The position numbers and the translations under genes are program-made. A DNA stretch of 64,000 bases, taken from NCBI GenBank assembly GCA_009691725.1, contig SIAP01000004.1:1-64000 (forward strand), written 5' to 3'. The DNA is from Phycisphaerales bacterium. GTDB taxonomy: Bacteria; Planctomycetota; Phycisphaerae; Phycisphaerales; SM1A02. This document shows, piece after piece, positions 15,947 to 24,431 of the stretch. The stretch's first letter is position 1. Each line of letters begins with the position of its first letter. The notes under the pieces are model-generated. The model had not been told where the DNA came from, made no database searches, and saw nothing but the letters and a program-made list of their open reading frames with translations.

Positions 15947-16246
15947 TCACGAACGGTGGTGATGCCGAATTCTGTCCTTGTAGTCAGCGAGTTGGCGCGC
16001 TCCGCGATCAACTGCGAGATCAACGCAGGCATAGAGGTTGTTGTGCTGGTAGTTGCAAACGAAATCTTGGTGGCGCTCAACATCCGACCGAATCTCGACG
16101 TGGTATCCGTGTGGGGCACGTTCGATCGTCACCGCAAGTTGCTGCAGTCCATTGAAGAATTTCGGCAACTTGCCGACCTTCGTCATGACATACTTGGTGA
16201 TCGCTTCGGTCAGTTCCATGTGTTTTGCGCTGATAGTGATGAGCAC
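15947..16246 (-). CDS. hpf: Ribosome hibernation promoting factor (short form)
   Basis: A 99-residue HPF/YfiA-type protein that binds the decoding region of idle ribosomes. Diagnostic segments are ISAKHMELTEAITKYV, VTIERAPHGYHVEI and NNLYACVDLAVD near the end, followed by a basic tail. It lacks the C-terminal dimerisation domain of long HPF, so it is the short type. I place the start at the GTG at 16246: GGAGG lies eight bases upstream, and the product then begins like other HPFs (MLITISAKHMELTEAI). The in-frame GTG five codons earlier would consume that Shine-Dalgarno. ptsN follows after 34 bases. Confidence 0.9.
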   Translation of the reverse strand: MLITISAKHMELTEAITKYVMTKVGKLPKFFNGLQQLAVTIERAPHGYHVEIRSDVERHQDFVCNYQHNNLYACVDLAVDRGARQLADYKDRIRHHHRS

Positions 16247-16309
16247 GTTGAGATCCTCCACGGCTGGCGGACAATCGGTCTCGCGTAGGCAACCGCTGCC
16301 ACAAGGGAT

Positions 16310-16444
16310 TCACCGCTCTTCGCCAAGTCTCCGGCGCTGCAAGCGACGAAACCACGCACGACCTTCCAAACGAATGCTATCCCTGATCGGCTGCCGAAAG
16401 CGATTCTCGCCAGCAATTTCTCGCTGGACATTGCTCGATGGCAT
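16310..16444 (-). CDS. Possible small basic protein upstream of hpf
   Basis: A 44-codon frame encoding a basic peptide (SIRLEGRAWFRRLQRRRLGEER at its C-terminal half, split here from the preceding QREIAGENRFRQP). It occupies most of the 238-base gap before hpf and is in the same direction. The ATG has no good Shine-Dalgarno and I recognise no family, so it may be leader sequence instead of a gene. Confidence 0.25.
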   Translation of the reverse strand: MPSSNVQREIAGENRFRQPIRDSIRLEGRAWFRRLQRRRLGEER

Positions 16445-16484
16445 GGTCTGCGAGAGTTGTTGAGGAGGAGTCTTGCAACAGTCA

Positions 16485-17975
16485 TCATTGGGGAACCGCA
16501 TTCCCTGGTGCCAGGGTCACCTCAAAGATTGAATACGTTTTCCCTCGGCGCAATCGAACTTTGACATTTTCTCCCGCCCGACGATCCGCCATCGCCAACA
16601 AGTAGTCGCCGATCGATCGGATTTCGGTGGAGTCAATGTCGGTGATGATGTCGCCAGAACGAATCCCAGCCCGTTGCGCTGGGGATCCCATAGTCACATT
16701 GTCGATCCTGACCCCGTCGGTTGCGTTGGAAAAAGTCGCCCCCATGACCCCATCGCCGGCATCGATGGTGGAGTCCTGCCGTCCCTTCGCAACCACCCAC
16801 TCTTTCCAGGACTCCTCGATCCGAGCCAGCGGAGCCCCAAAGACCTGCTCGAGCGCTCTGCGTCCAGTGGGATCGTCTCCCCATCCAGCCACAAATGCGC
16901 GATACCAACCGGTGAGCTTTCCATGCGCTGACAGGAACATGAGAATGGAGCGCGCCTGCGCATAATTCCACCGCGGCTGGGACATGAATGACCCCCCATC
17001 AAGCGCGAAGAAGTCCACCCAAGGCAGCGCTTGATGGCGCCGCACTCGGTCAAAGGCATCATTCGTTCGCAGGTTCGGCAGGATCACCAGCGCTCCATCG
17101 TCTGCGAGTTTCCAATCTTCAAAGAGCGTCGCGAGTCCCTCTTGAATCCACATCGGGTGGTGTTGATGGAGCCGCTGCATCTGTCCGTAGTGCACGACAT
17201 GCGTGTACTCGTGGCGCAGCGAGCCTCCCGTCTCTCGCGCCACCAATCTTCGATCCTCATGGTCGTAAAGCCCGCCAATGTTTTCGTCGACGAGGAAAGT
17301 TGCGCCGTCCTTTCGCGTCGCAACCACGAGCAGCACGAGGTCCTCTTGAATGCCACCAAAGAGGTGACGGGTCAGCGCTGCGGAGAGTTTCTCAATCGTC
17401 AACATCGTTCGACGGAAACCCTCTGGTTCAACCGCAGAGGCGGTCACGAGATGGAGTGCGGGGAATGCTTCAACTCGGTAGCGGCCGCCACCGAATCTCT
17501 CAAGCCATTGGTGAAGAGATCGCGTCGCGATGCCCTCGTCGGCCACTCCCGCTGGCGCGGTGTGATTCGCCGGGTGTTCCTTCGACGCCGTCGCAACGCG
17601 AGCGATCTCATCGAATTGTTGCACCATTGCACGCACCTGCTCCCACGCCTCGTGCGATCGCAATCGTGCGAGGTCTGGGTGAGCATCCAATGCTTGGCGA
17701 TCCGCAAACCCGGCGCGAAGCGCACGAATGACGTATCCCGCAGACCCACGCGCATCCCCGAGTCGCGATGCGATGCGTGCGCAATCGAACAGCACCTGCG
17801 CGTCGTCGGGGATTGCGGCGAGGTACGACTCCAAGAGAAGGAGTGCGGCTGAATCTTGGTTCGCTTCGAGCAAGCGCGGCAGTTCAAGTTCCAGCTGTCC
17901 ACGTGTCGGCGGCGTAGTGATCGCACTGGATGCACCGAGTACGCCGATGGCCAGGGGGACGAGCCATCGGATCAT
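16485..17975 (-). CDS. Secreted HExxH metallopeptidase-like protein with C-terminal PDZ domain
   Basis: A 496-residue exported protein. Residues 1-25 are a signal peptide (MIRWLVPLAIGVLGASSA). TPR-like helices follow (LLESYLAAIPDDAQVLFDCARIA). The central domain has LRHEYTHVVH near residue 255, a zinc-peptidase HExxH motif, followed about 20 residues later by IQEGLATLFED with the third-ligand-type Glu, as in planctomycete DUF1570-like peptidases. Residues about 420-490 are a PDZ domain (MGSPAQRAGIRSGDIITDIDSTEI), probably for substrate or partner docking. The ATG at 17975 begins at the signal peptide; the upstream in-frame extension is an artefact. Ten bases separate it from purN, so the two are probably co-transcribed. 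Confidence 0.85.
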   Translation of the reverse strand: MIRWLVPLAIGVLGASSAITTPPTRGQLELELPRLLEANQDSAALLLLESYLAAIPDDAQVLFDCARIASRLGDARGSAGYVIRALRAGFADRQALDAHPDLARLRSHEAWEQVRAMVQQFDEIARVATASKEHPANHTAPAGVADEGIATRSLHQWLERFGGGRYRVEAFPALHLVTASAVEPEGFRRTMLTIEKLSAALTRHLFGGIQEDLVLLVVATRKDGATFLVDENIGGLYDHEDRRLVARETGGSLRHEYTHVVHYGQMQRLHQHHPMWIQEGLATLFEDWKLADDGALVILPNLRTNDAFDRVRRHQALPWVDFFALDGGSFMSQPRWNYAQARSILMFLSAHGKLTGWYRAFVAGWGDDPTGRRALEQVFGAPLARIEESWKEWVVAKGRQDSTIDAGDGVMGATFSNATDGVRIDNVTMGSPAQRAGIRSGDIITDIDSTEIRSIGDYLLAMADRRAGENVKVRLRRGKTYSIFEVTLAPGNAVPQ

Positions 17976-17985
17976 GGGATGAATC

Positions 17986-18573
17986 CTAGGAGTGGGTGCT
18001 CGCCCATTTTCGGATGGCCTCTGGATACGCGATGCACTCTTGGTCGAAGACCCGCTCGGCGAGCGTCTGTGCCGAATCATCGGGTTGGATATTCACTCGT
18101 CGTTGAATGAGCGTTGCGCCGTGGTCGTACTGGTCATCCACCATGTGCACTGTGCAACCAGATTCCTCTGCGCCGGATGCAATCACTGCATCGTGCACCC
18201 GCCGACCGTACATCCCTTGCCCCCCGAACGCAGGAAGGAGCGCAGGATGAATGTTGAGCACGCGACCGACCCATGCTCCGACGCGAAATGCACGCAGATA
18301 TCCAGCGAGAAGCACCAGTTCCACACCGCGCACTCGGAGCGCTTCGTCGATGTGATCGCTCAACGCCAAAGAGGGTGGACCAGATAGCACCAGGACCGGT
18401 CGACCAGCAGCCTCGCATCGTGCCACCGCCGGAATGTCCAAACGATGCGCGATGATCACTGCGATCTCCGTTGGGATCTCGCCGCGCTCTTCGCACCCGA
18501 TGAGGTTGAGCGCAGTTGTGCCTCCACCCGATACGAGCAACGCAGTCTTGAACCGATGGCTCGACGCCATCAC
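17986..18573 (-). CDS. purN: Phosphoribosylglycinamide formyltransferase
   Basis: A 195-residue PurN that transfers formyl from 10-formyl-THF to GAR in purine synthesis. LLVSGGGTTALNLI is the phosphate-binding N terminus. NIHPALLPAFGG carries the catalytic Asn-His pair, and SGCTVHMVDDQYDHGATLIQRRV contains the conserved Asp that completes the active site. The AFGGQGMYGRRVHDAVI variant replaces the more common SFPGLHxHxxA motif and is shared by actinobacterial- and planctomycete-type PurN enzymes (family knowledge). Start at 18573: ATG overlaps the thioesterase stop as ATGA; a second ATG follows at 18570. Confidence 0.9.
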   Translation of the reverse strand: MMASSHRFKTALLVSGGGTTALNLIGCEERGEIPTEIAVIIAHRLDIPAVARCEAAGRPVLVLSGPPSLALSDHIDEALRVRGVELVLLAGYLRAFRVGAWVGRVLNIHPALLPAFGGQGMYGRRVHDAVIASGAEESGCTVHMVDDQYDHGATLIQRRVNIQPDDSAQTLAERVFDQECIAYPEAIRKWASTHS

Positions 18574-18983
18574 AATCGCGCATCTCCATCATCACCCGAA
18601 AGCGTCTGTGCGCTGGTGAATGGGATCGGTATGCGGTTGGCATCGACCGACACCATCTTGACGATCGAATCGGTCACGCGGACCTGTTGGCCGGTGGAGT
18701 ATCGCTCTGCCTCCACACGAATGCGAAGGGTGACTGATGTGCGGCCCTTCGAAACAGTGGTGGCGCGGAATGTGACCAATTCTCCGACGAACACGGGCGC
18801 GACGAACTCGATGCGCTCCACCATGACCGTGACCCAGCGATGCAGTCCGATCGATCGCGCATGCACATAGGCCGCCTGATCGATGTAACTCATGATCACC
18901 CCGCCGAAGACCGTGCCAGTGTGATTGGTATCGCGCGGCATCGTCATCACACGCAGAACAAGTTCACCATCTGGATGTGTCAT
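18570..18983 (-). CDS. Acyl-CoA thioesterase (YciA/hot-dog fold)
   Basis: A 137-residue single hot-dog-fold thioesterase of the YciA/BACH type. DTNHTGTVFGGVIMSYIDQAAYVHA contains the catalytic Asn/Asp-x-N region and the hot-dog helix. ERIEFVAPVFVGELVTFRATTVSKGRTS is the conserved second half. Such enzymes hydrolyse short- to medium-chain acyl-CoAs in the cytoplasm. Start at the ATG at 18983 (MTHPDGELVLRVM): it overlaps the uvrA stop as ATGA. The longer open frame upstream is antisense-type arginine-rich noise. It sits between uvrA and purN in a tightly coupled run, which says more about operon packing than about shared function. Confidence 0.85.
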   Translation of the reverse strand: MTHPDGELVLRVMTMPRDTNHTGTVFGGVIMSYIDQAAYVHARSIGLHRWVTVMVERIEFVAPVFVGELVTFRATTVSKGRTSVTLRIRVEAERYSTGQQVRVTDSIVKMVSVDANRIPIPFTSAQTLSGDDGDARL

Positions 18984-21910
18984 GCGGGCGATCGTAGTCG
19001 GCGTGTGGTTGGCTTTGAGAGAACCCGTCGCAGGTAGCGCCCTGTGCTGCTCGTGGGGTGCGCCGAGACTGCTTCGGGAGTGCCAACGGTGATGATCGAT
19101 CCTCCCAGGTCTCCTCCCTCTGGACCGAGGTCGATGATCCAATCGGCGCACTTGATGACATCCAAATTGTGTTCGATGACCACGAGTGTGTGACCTGCAT
19201 CTCGCAAGCGCTGGAGCACGAGCAGAAGCCGATCCACATCTGCGAAGTGCAACCCAGTGGTCGGTTCGTCCAGGACATACAGTGCGTGCCCGTTTGAGCG
19301 GCTGCCGAGTTCAGTCGCCAACTTGATGCGCTGCGCTTCCCCCCCCGACAGGGTCGTCGACGCTTGCCCGAGCTGCATGTATCCCAATCCAACATCGCGC
19401 AAACACCCGAGCATCGATGCGATCTTTGTGTTTGCTTCAAAGAATGTGCACGCATCTTCGACCGTGAGATCCAAGACTTCGGCGATGGTCTTCCCCTTGA
19501 AGCGGACCTCGAGTGTCTCGCGATTGAAGCGGGTGCCGAGACAGGATTCGCACTGCACGAAAATGTCTGGAAGGAAGTGCATCTCGATCCGACGCACACC
19601 TTGACCTTGACAGACCTCGCATCGTCCGCCCTTCACATTGAATGAAAAGCGCCCAATCGGATAACCGCGAATCTTTGCCTCTGGGACTTTCGCAAAGACC
19701 TGTCGGATATGGTCAAAGATGCCCGTGTAGGTTGCGGGGTTTGATCGCGGTGTTCGCCCGATTGGTGTTTGATCGACCTCAACGACACGGTCGATCTGCT
19801 TGAGCCCGACGACCCGATCGCATGCCCCAACGACAACGCGTGCGCCAGTGACATCGCGTTGCGCAGCGCGGAGCAGGATGTCGCCAACGAGCGTGCTCTT
19901 GCCGCTTCCCGAAACACCAGTCACGCAGATGAAGCCGCCAAGTGGAAACGTGACATCGAGACCTTTGAGATTGTTTGCCCGTGCGCCTCGAATGGTGATC
20001 GCACGCTTGGTGTTGAGCGCAGTGCGTGTGGCGGGGACTGGAATGCGCAGCGCACCCGTGAGGTACTGCCCAGTCAGACTCGCTGTGGTCTTGCACACAT
20101 CGCTGAGCGATCCCTGTGCGACGATCATTCCTCCGTGGCGTCCAGGACCTGGTCCGACATCAATCACATGATCCGCTGCGCGAATGGTGTCCTCATCATG
20201 TTCCACCACCAACACGCTGTTGCCGATCGTTGTAAGTGTTCGGAGTGTGGCGATCAAGCGATCGTTGTCACGCTGATGCAAGCCAATTGTGGGCTCGTCC
20301 AGGACATAGCAGACGCCCACCAATCCCGAGCCCACTTGGGTTGCCAAGCGGATCCTCTGCGCCTCGCCACCGGAGAGCGTCGCGGAGTGTCGGTCGAGTG
20401 TGAGGTAATCCAAACCCACTGAAGAGAGAAAGCCCAGCCGAGCTCGGATTTCCTTGAGTACCGGTTCGGCGATCGTGATCTCTGACTTCGACAAAGTCAA
20501 ATCGGTCATGAACGCAATGCAGCGTGCGATCGAAAGGGCGGCGATCTGCGAGATATTCAGGGTGGCACCCGCGCCGTGGACCACGACTGCACGAGCCTCC
20601 GGCCGCAGTCGTGCTCCGCCACATGCAGGACAATCCGCGCGGCTGGTGTAACTCTGCAGCCGTTCACGAACGAATGCACTCTCCGTTTCTCGATACCGAC
20701 GGCGAAGCGTTGGCAGGATTCCTTCGAACTTGAATCCGATGGATGTCTCATCGCACTCCGGTACTCCGTGCAAGAGCACTGTGCGTGTCTCAACTGAAAG
20801 ATCCTCCCACGCCGTCAGCGGATCCGTTGCGCTCTCATTGCAGAACCGCTTGAGCAATCGTGCGTACCACGCGTTCATTCGACGTCCGTTTTTGTGCCAT
20901 GGACTGATGGCTCCTTTGGTGATCGGGAGCGATGTATCGGGCACCACAAGCCTTTCGTCAAACTCATTGACGCTTCCTATCCCAGCGCAGGTCTGACATG
21001 CGCCGTGTGGCGAGTTGAACGAGAAGAGCCGAGGCTCCATCGATTCCAACGAACACTCCGGGTGATCGGGGCAGGAAAACCGCTCGCTGTAGCGAATGGT
21101 GCGCCACTGGTCGACCTGCTCCTCGACGAGGACTTCAACCAATCCCAAACTCGTGCGAAGCGCGGTCTCAATACTCTCTGAGAGTCGCTGTCGTTGATCT
21201 GCTGCTGGGACAAGCCGATCGATGACAGCTGCAATGTCATGCGCCTCATAGCGCGACAGGTTCATCGGATTCTCACCCGGAGTCTTGAGCGCATCTCGCA
21301 GGTCGATCAACTCTCCGTTGACGCGAGCGCGCACAAAACCAGCGCGTTGGAGATCCTGTGCCACCTCCTTGTGATGGCCCTTCTTTCCGAGGATGACCGG
21401 AGCACAAATCATGATGCGTTCGCCGCAGAGAGAGTCCATCACGCTCTGCACGATTTGTGTGGCGCTCGTTGCAGCGATGGGTTTGCCGCAGGGCGTGCCT
21501 TTTTCATCGAGATGCCAACAGCGAGCATCGCCGCACCGCGCAAAGAGAAGTCGGAGATAGTCGTAGATCTCTGTCGTCGTGGCCACGGTCGAACGGGGGG
21601 AATGCCCACCCGACCGCTGCTCAATTGCGATCGTGGGCGGAAGTCCCTCCACCGACTCAACCTTGGGTTTCTTCATCTGGTCGAGGAACTGGCGGGCGTA
21701 CGAGGAGAGACTCTCCATGTACTTCCGTTGACCCTCTGCGAAAATGGTGTCGAAGGCCAGCGAACTCTTCCCACTGCCAGAAACGCCCGTGATCACCACG
21801 AGTTGGTCGCGAGGAATTCGCACATCGATTCCCCGAAGGTTGTGCTCCGCAGCGCCCTTGACAAAGATGTTGCGACCCGCTCCGGGAATGGGGTTGGAAT
21901 GTGAAGTCAT
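18980..21910 (-). CDS. uvrA: UvrABC excinuclease subunit A
   Basis: A 976-residue UvrA, full length for the family. Two ABC ATPase halves each have Walker A (GVSGSGKSSLAF near residue 42 and [12 protein letters not shown] near 660) and the LSGGEAQRI signature. The first zinc module around residue 290 is atypical: CPDHPECSLE, followed by CQTCAG. The other zinc modules are visible as CPACGGARL near 430 and CEVCQGQG with CESCLG near 760. UvrA scans DNA for bulky lesions and loads UvrB. It is the first gene of a coupled uvrA-thioesterase-purN run, with uvrB 391 bases upstream on the same strand. Confidence 0.97.
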   Translation of the reverse strand: MTSHSNPIPGAGRNIFVKGAAEHNLRGIDVRIPRDQLVVITGVSGSGKSSLAFDTIFAEGQRKYMESLSSYARQFLDQMKKPKVESVEGLPPTIAIEQRSGGHSPRSTVATTTEIYDYLRLLFARCGDARCWHLDEKGTPCGKPIAATSATQIVQSVMDSLCGERIMICAPVILGKKGHHKEVAQDLQRAGFVRARVNGELIDLRDALKTPGENPMNLSRYEAHDIAAVIDRLVPAADQRQRLSESIETALRTSLGLVEVLVEEQVDQWRTIRYSERFSCPDHPECSLESMEPRLFSFNSPHGACQTCAGIGSVNEFDERLVVPDTSLPITKGAISPWHKNGRRMNAWYARLLKRFCNESATDPLTAWEDLSVETRTVLLHGVPECDETSIGFKFEGILPTLRRRYRETESAFVRERLQSYTSRADCPACGGARLRPEARAVVVHGAGATLNISQIAALSIARCIAFMTDLTLSKSEITIAEPVLKEIRARLGFLSSVGLDYLTLDRHSATLSGGEAQRIRLATQVGSGLVGVCYVLDEPTIGLHQRDNDRLIATLRTLTTIGNSVLVVEHDEDTIRAADHVIDVGPGPGRHGGMIVAQGSLSDVCKTTASLTGQYLTGALRIPVPATRTALNTKRAITIRGARANNLKGLDVTFPLGGFICVTGVSGSGKSTLVGDILLRAAQRDVTGARVVVGACDRVVGLKQIDRVVEVDQTPIGRTPRSNPATYTGIFDHIRQVFAKVPEAKIRGYPIGRFSFNVKGGRCEVCQGQGVRRIEMHFLPDIFVQCESCLGTRFNRETLEVRFKGKTIAEVLDLTVEDACTFFEANTKIASMLGCLRDVGLGYMQLGQASTTLSGGEAQRIKLATELGSRSNGHALYVLDEPTTGLHFADVDRLLLVLQRLRDAGHTLVVIEHNLDVIKCADWIIDLGPEGGDLGGSIITVGTPEAVSAHPTSSTGRYLRRVLSKPTTRRLRSPA

Positions 21911-22301
21911 CTTGAATTGTGCGAGCGTGATTAAAATTCGCCGTTATCGGGACAAAAGTGGAAATCGGGAGGAGTCGAACTATAGTAGTTGAGCGAATTG
22001 TGCATCCCTGACGCACTTTCAACCGAATTGGATAGACGAAAACACCTCACGTGACGAGCCAGTTAACTTCATTCTCACCGCCGAATGACACGCCACGCAG
22101 CGTGGCGTGCACAACACCATCGACTGTCGCGCAGAACAAGAGATTTCGCAGTCCCTCCGTGCAGCCGGCGCCACGAGTGTGCGATCTGGTTCGCGATCTC
22201 GATCAGGAACTGCGCGAACGCGCCTCTCGAATTCGCCTGCGCAGCACCCGCCTTTCTCCGGCGGTGTGAACCTCAGTATTCGCTGGGTCTGCATCTGTGC
22301 G
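21911..22301. other. uvrB-uvrA intergenic region with two inverted repeats
   Basis: No convincing gene. Near uvrA there is a 13-base inverted repeat AACTA-CTA-TAGTT (21978-21990) that includes a TATAGT -10-like hexamer on the minus strand; it could be the uvrA promoter with an operator, such as an SOS-type site, though it does not match the known LexA boxes. Further up, CACGCCACG-CAG-CGTGGCGTG (22089-22109) is a perfect 9-base-pair hairpin without a U run. A 72-codon plus-strand frame (22051-22269) has no Shine-Dalgarno and no recognised family. Confidence 0.45.
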
Positions 22302-24404
22302 CTAACGCTTTGAACGCCGTTTCGCCTTTGACCCCGCTGAACCGGGCGGTTTCGTGCGCCCCTCGTTCTGGTGCTTCGCTGGGGACTTCGCAGGATCAAT
22401 CCGCGTTTGTACTTCGTCGGTTGACGCACGGACTCGGTTGAGTTCATCACGCAGTTTCGCGGCACGCTCAAACTCGAGCGCCTCTGCAGCTTCGAGCATT
22501 TCCGCTTCGAGTTCATCGACGAGTGCCTGTCGCGGGATCGCGCGCGGCGGGGTTCCCTTCCCGCGACTCGCTCGGTCTGCGACAACTTCACCTTCGAGCG
22601 CGCGTCGATTCTCTTTGATGATCGTCCGAGGGGTGATGCCAAACGCTTCGTTATGAGCAAGTTGGACGGCGCGACGCCGATTCACCTCATCGATGGCACT
22701 CTGCATTTGCGCGGTGACGCGGTCGGCGTACAGGATGCAGCGAGCGTCTGCATTTCGAGCCGCTCGCCCCATCGTTTGAATCAAACTTGATTCGCTTCTC
22801 AAGAATCCCTGCTGATCTGCATCCAGAATCGCCACGAGAGCCACTTCTGGCAGATCGAGTCCCTCTCTCAAGAGGTTGACGCCAACCAGCACATCAAAGA
22901 CGCCATCTCGCAAGTCACTCAAGATCTCGAGTCGCTCGAGTGTTTCGATGTCGCTGTGCAGGTATCGCACCCGCACCCCCTTGTTGTGGAGGTAGTCGGT
23001 GAGCTCTTCGCAGAGTCGTTTGGTCAGCGCAGTCACCAGAACTCGCTGATGGCGGCTCGCCACTGCTCTGATTTCGTCGAGGAGATTTGGGATCTGATCG
23101 CGCGCTCCGCGCACTTCAACGGGGGGATCAACCAGCCCCGTTGGACGGATGACCTGTTCTACCCGTTCTCCCATGGACTTCTCGATCTCGTACTGCGCGG
23201 GGGTCGCACTCACAAAGATGCACTGCGGAATGATCGCCTCCCACTCCGAAAACATGAGTGGTCGATTGTCCAGTGCGCTGGGCAATCGAAAGCCGTGTTC
23301 GATCAGCGTCTCCTTGCGCCGACGGTCTCCGAAGTACATCCCGCGAATCTGCGGGATCGACACATGACTCTCGTCGATGAAGATCAACCAGTCAGCTGGC
23401 TCTCGTGAGGGAATGTGGCGGTAGTAGTCGAGCAGGCAGAAACTGCGCGATCCCGGACCTCGTCCCTCCATGTGACGGGCGTAATTCTCAATGCCGGGAC
23501 AGACGCCAGTTTCCTTGAGCAACTCAAGATCCCAGCGCGAGCGTCCAAGGAGCCGTTGCGCTTCGAGGAGTTTCCCCTGCGACTGCAGCAGCGCAACATG
23601 CTGGTTCATTTCCACTCGGATCGACTCGATGGCGCGGTCCAATTGCTCCCTCGGCATCATGTAATGCACCGCGGGGAAAACGAAAGCCCGCTCCTCTTCA
23701 GAGAGGACCTCTCCACTCACTGAGTCAAAGCGTTCGATGCGAACCACGACATCATCGATGATCTCAAAGCGGATGGCGCATTGCTCATGGGCGGGCCACA
23801 CCTCGATGCATTCGCCGCGCACGCGATAGCAACCCCGCTGCGGCGCCACATCATTGCGGCGGTACTGCATCGCATGAATTGCCAGCAGGAATCCCCTGCG
23901 ATCAATCGGAGCGCCGCGTGTGACAAGTGTGGTCTTGTTGGCGTACTCGTCGGGCGAGCCAAGTCCATAGATGCAGGAGACACTTGCGACGACGATTGTG
24001 TCGGCTCGTTGCATCAGATTGCTCGTTGCAGCGAGTCTCAATCGATCGAGGTCTGCGTTGCGCGACGCGTCCTTCTCGATGTACATGTCCCGTTGCGGGA
24101 TGTACGCCTCGGGTTGGTAGTAGTCGTAGTACGAGACGAAGTAAGAGACTGCGTTCTTCGGAAAGAGCGCCTTCATTTCCTCGTACAACTGCGCCGCCAG
24201 AGTCTTGTTGTGACTCATGATCAACGCGGGTCGTTGAGTCTCTTGGATCACGTTCGCCATGGTGAACGTCTTGCCAGTTCCAGTCGCACCCAAGAGCGTC
24301 TGAAAGGGCTTCCCTGCGCGCACGCCAGCCGACAGTTGTGCGATCGCCCGTGGCTGATCGCCTGCAGGTTGAAAGGGAGATGTCAGTTGGAATGGAATCG
24401 ACAT
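22302..24404 (-). CDS. uvrB: UvrABC excinuclease subunit B
   Basis: A 700-residue UvrB. Walker A LLGATGTGKTFTMAN (near residue 38), the damage-probing beta-hairpin region YFVSYYDYYQPEAYIP, the helicase motif FIDESH, and motif VI region QTMGRAARN are all present. The C-terminal UVR coiled-coil that binds UvrC or UvrA (DELEAEMLEAAEALEFERAAKLRDEL, split by one break after EALEF) lies near 630-660 and is followed by a basic Lys/Arg-rich tail of about 45 residues. It follows the ABC-transporter permease gene by 27 bases and so may share its transcript. Confidence 0.97.
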   Translation of the reverse strand: MSIPFQLTSPFQPAGDQPRAIAQLSAGVRAGKPFQTLLGATGTGKTFTMANVIQETQRPALIMSHNKTLAAQLYEEMKALFPKNAVSYFVSYYDYYQPEAYIPQRDMYIEKDASRNADLDRLRLAATSNLMQRADTIVVASVSCIYGLGSPDEYANKTTLVTRGAPIDRRGFLLAIHAMQYRRNDVAPQRGCYRVRGECIEVWPAHEQCAIRFEIIDDVVVRIERFDSVSGEVLSEEERAFVFPAVHYMMPREQLDRAIESIRVEMNQHVALLQSQGKLLEAQRLLGRSRWDLELLKETGVCPGIENYARHMEGRGPGSRSFCLLDYYRHIPSREPADWLIFIDESHVSIPQIRGMYFGDRRRKETLIEHGFRLPSALDNRPLMFSEWEAIIPQCIFVSATPAQYEIEKSMGERVEQVIRPTGLVDPPVEVRGARDQIPNLLDEIRAVASRHQRVLVTALTKRLCEELTDYLHNKGVRVRYLHSDIETLERLEILSDLRDGVFDVLVGVNLLREGLDLPEVALVAILDADQQGFLRSESSLIQTMGRAARNADARCILYADRVTAQMQSAIDEVNRRRAVQLAHNEAFGITPRTIIKENRRALEGEVVADRASRGKGTPPRAIPRQALVDELEAEMLEAAEALEFERAAKLRDELNRVRASTDEVQTRIDPAKSPAKHQNEGRTKPPGSAGSKAKRRSKR

Positions 24405-24431
24405 GGACCGTGAGCGGGAGGAACCACAAGC

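Noticed and set aside
16210-16488. 92-codon minus-strand frame overlapping hpf
   Set aside because: Overlaps the supported hpf gene in another frame and lacks a family; the shorter 44-codon frame is listed only at low confidence.
22089-22109. Hairpin as an intrinsic terminator for uvrB
   Set aside because: Perfect stem, but no U-rich tract on either strand and 193 bases after the uvrB stop.
22051-22269. 72-codon plus-strand frame in the uvrB-uvrA gap
   Set aside because: GTG start without Shine-Dalgarno, no homology recognised, divergent orientation; not supported enough as a gene.
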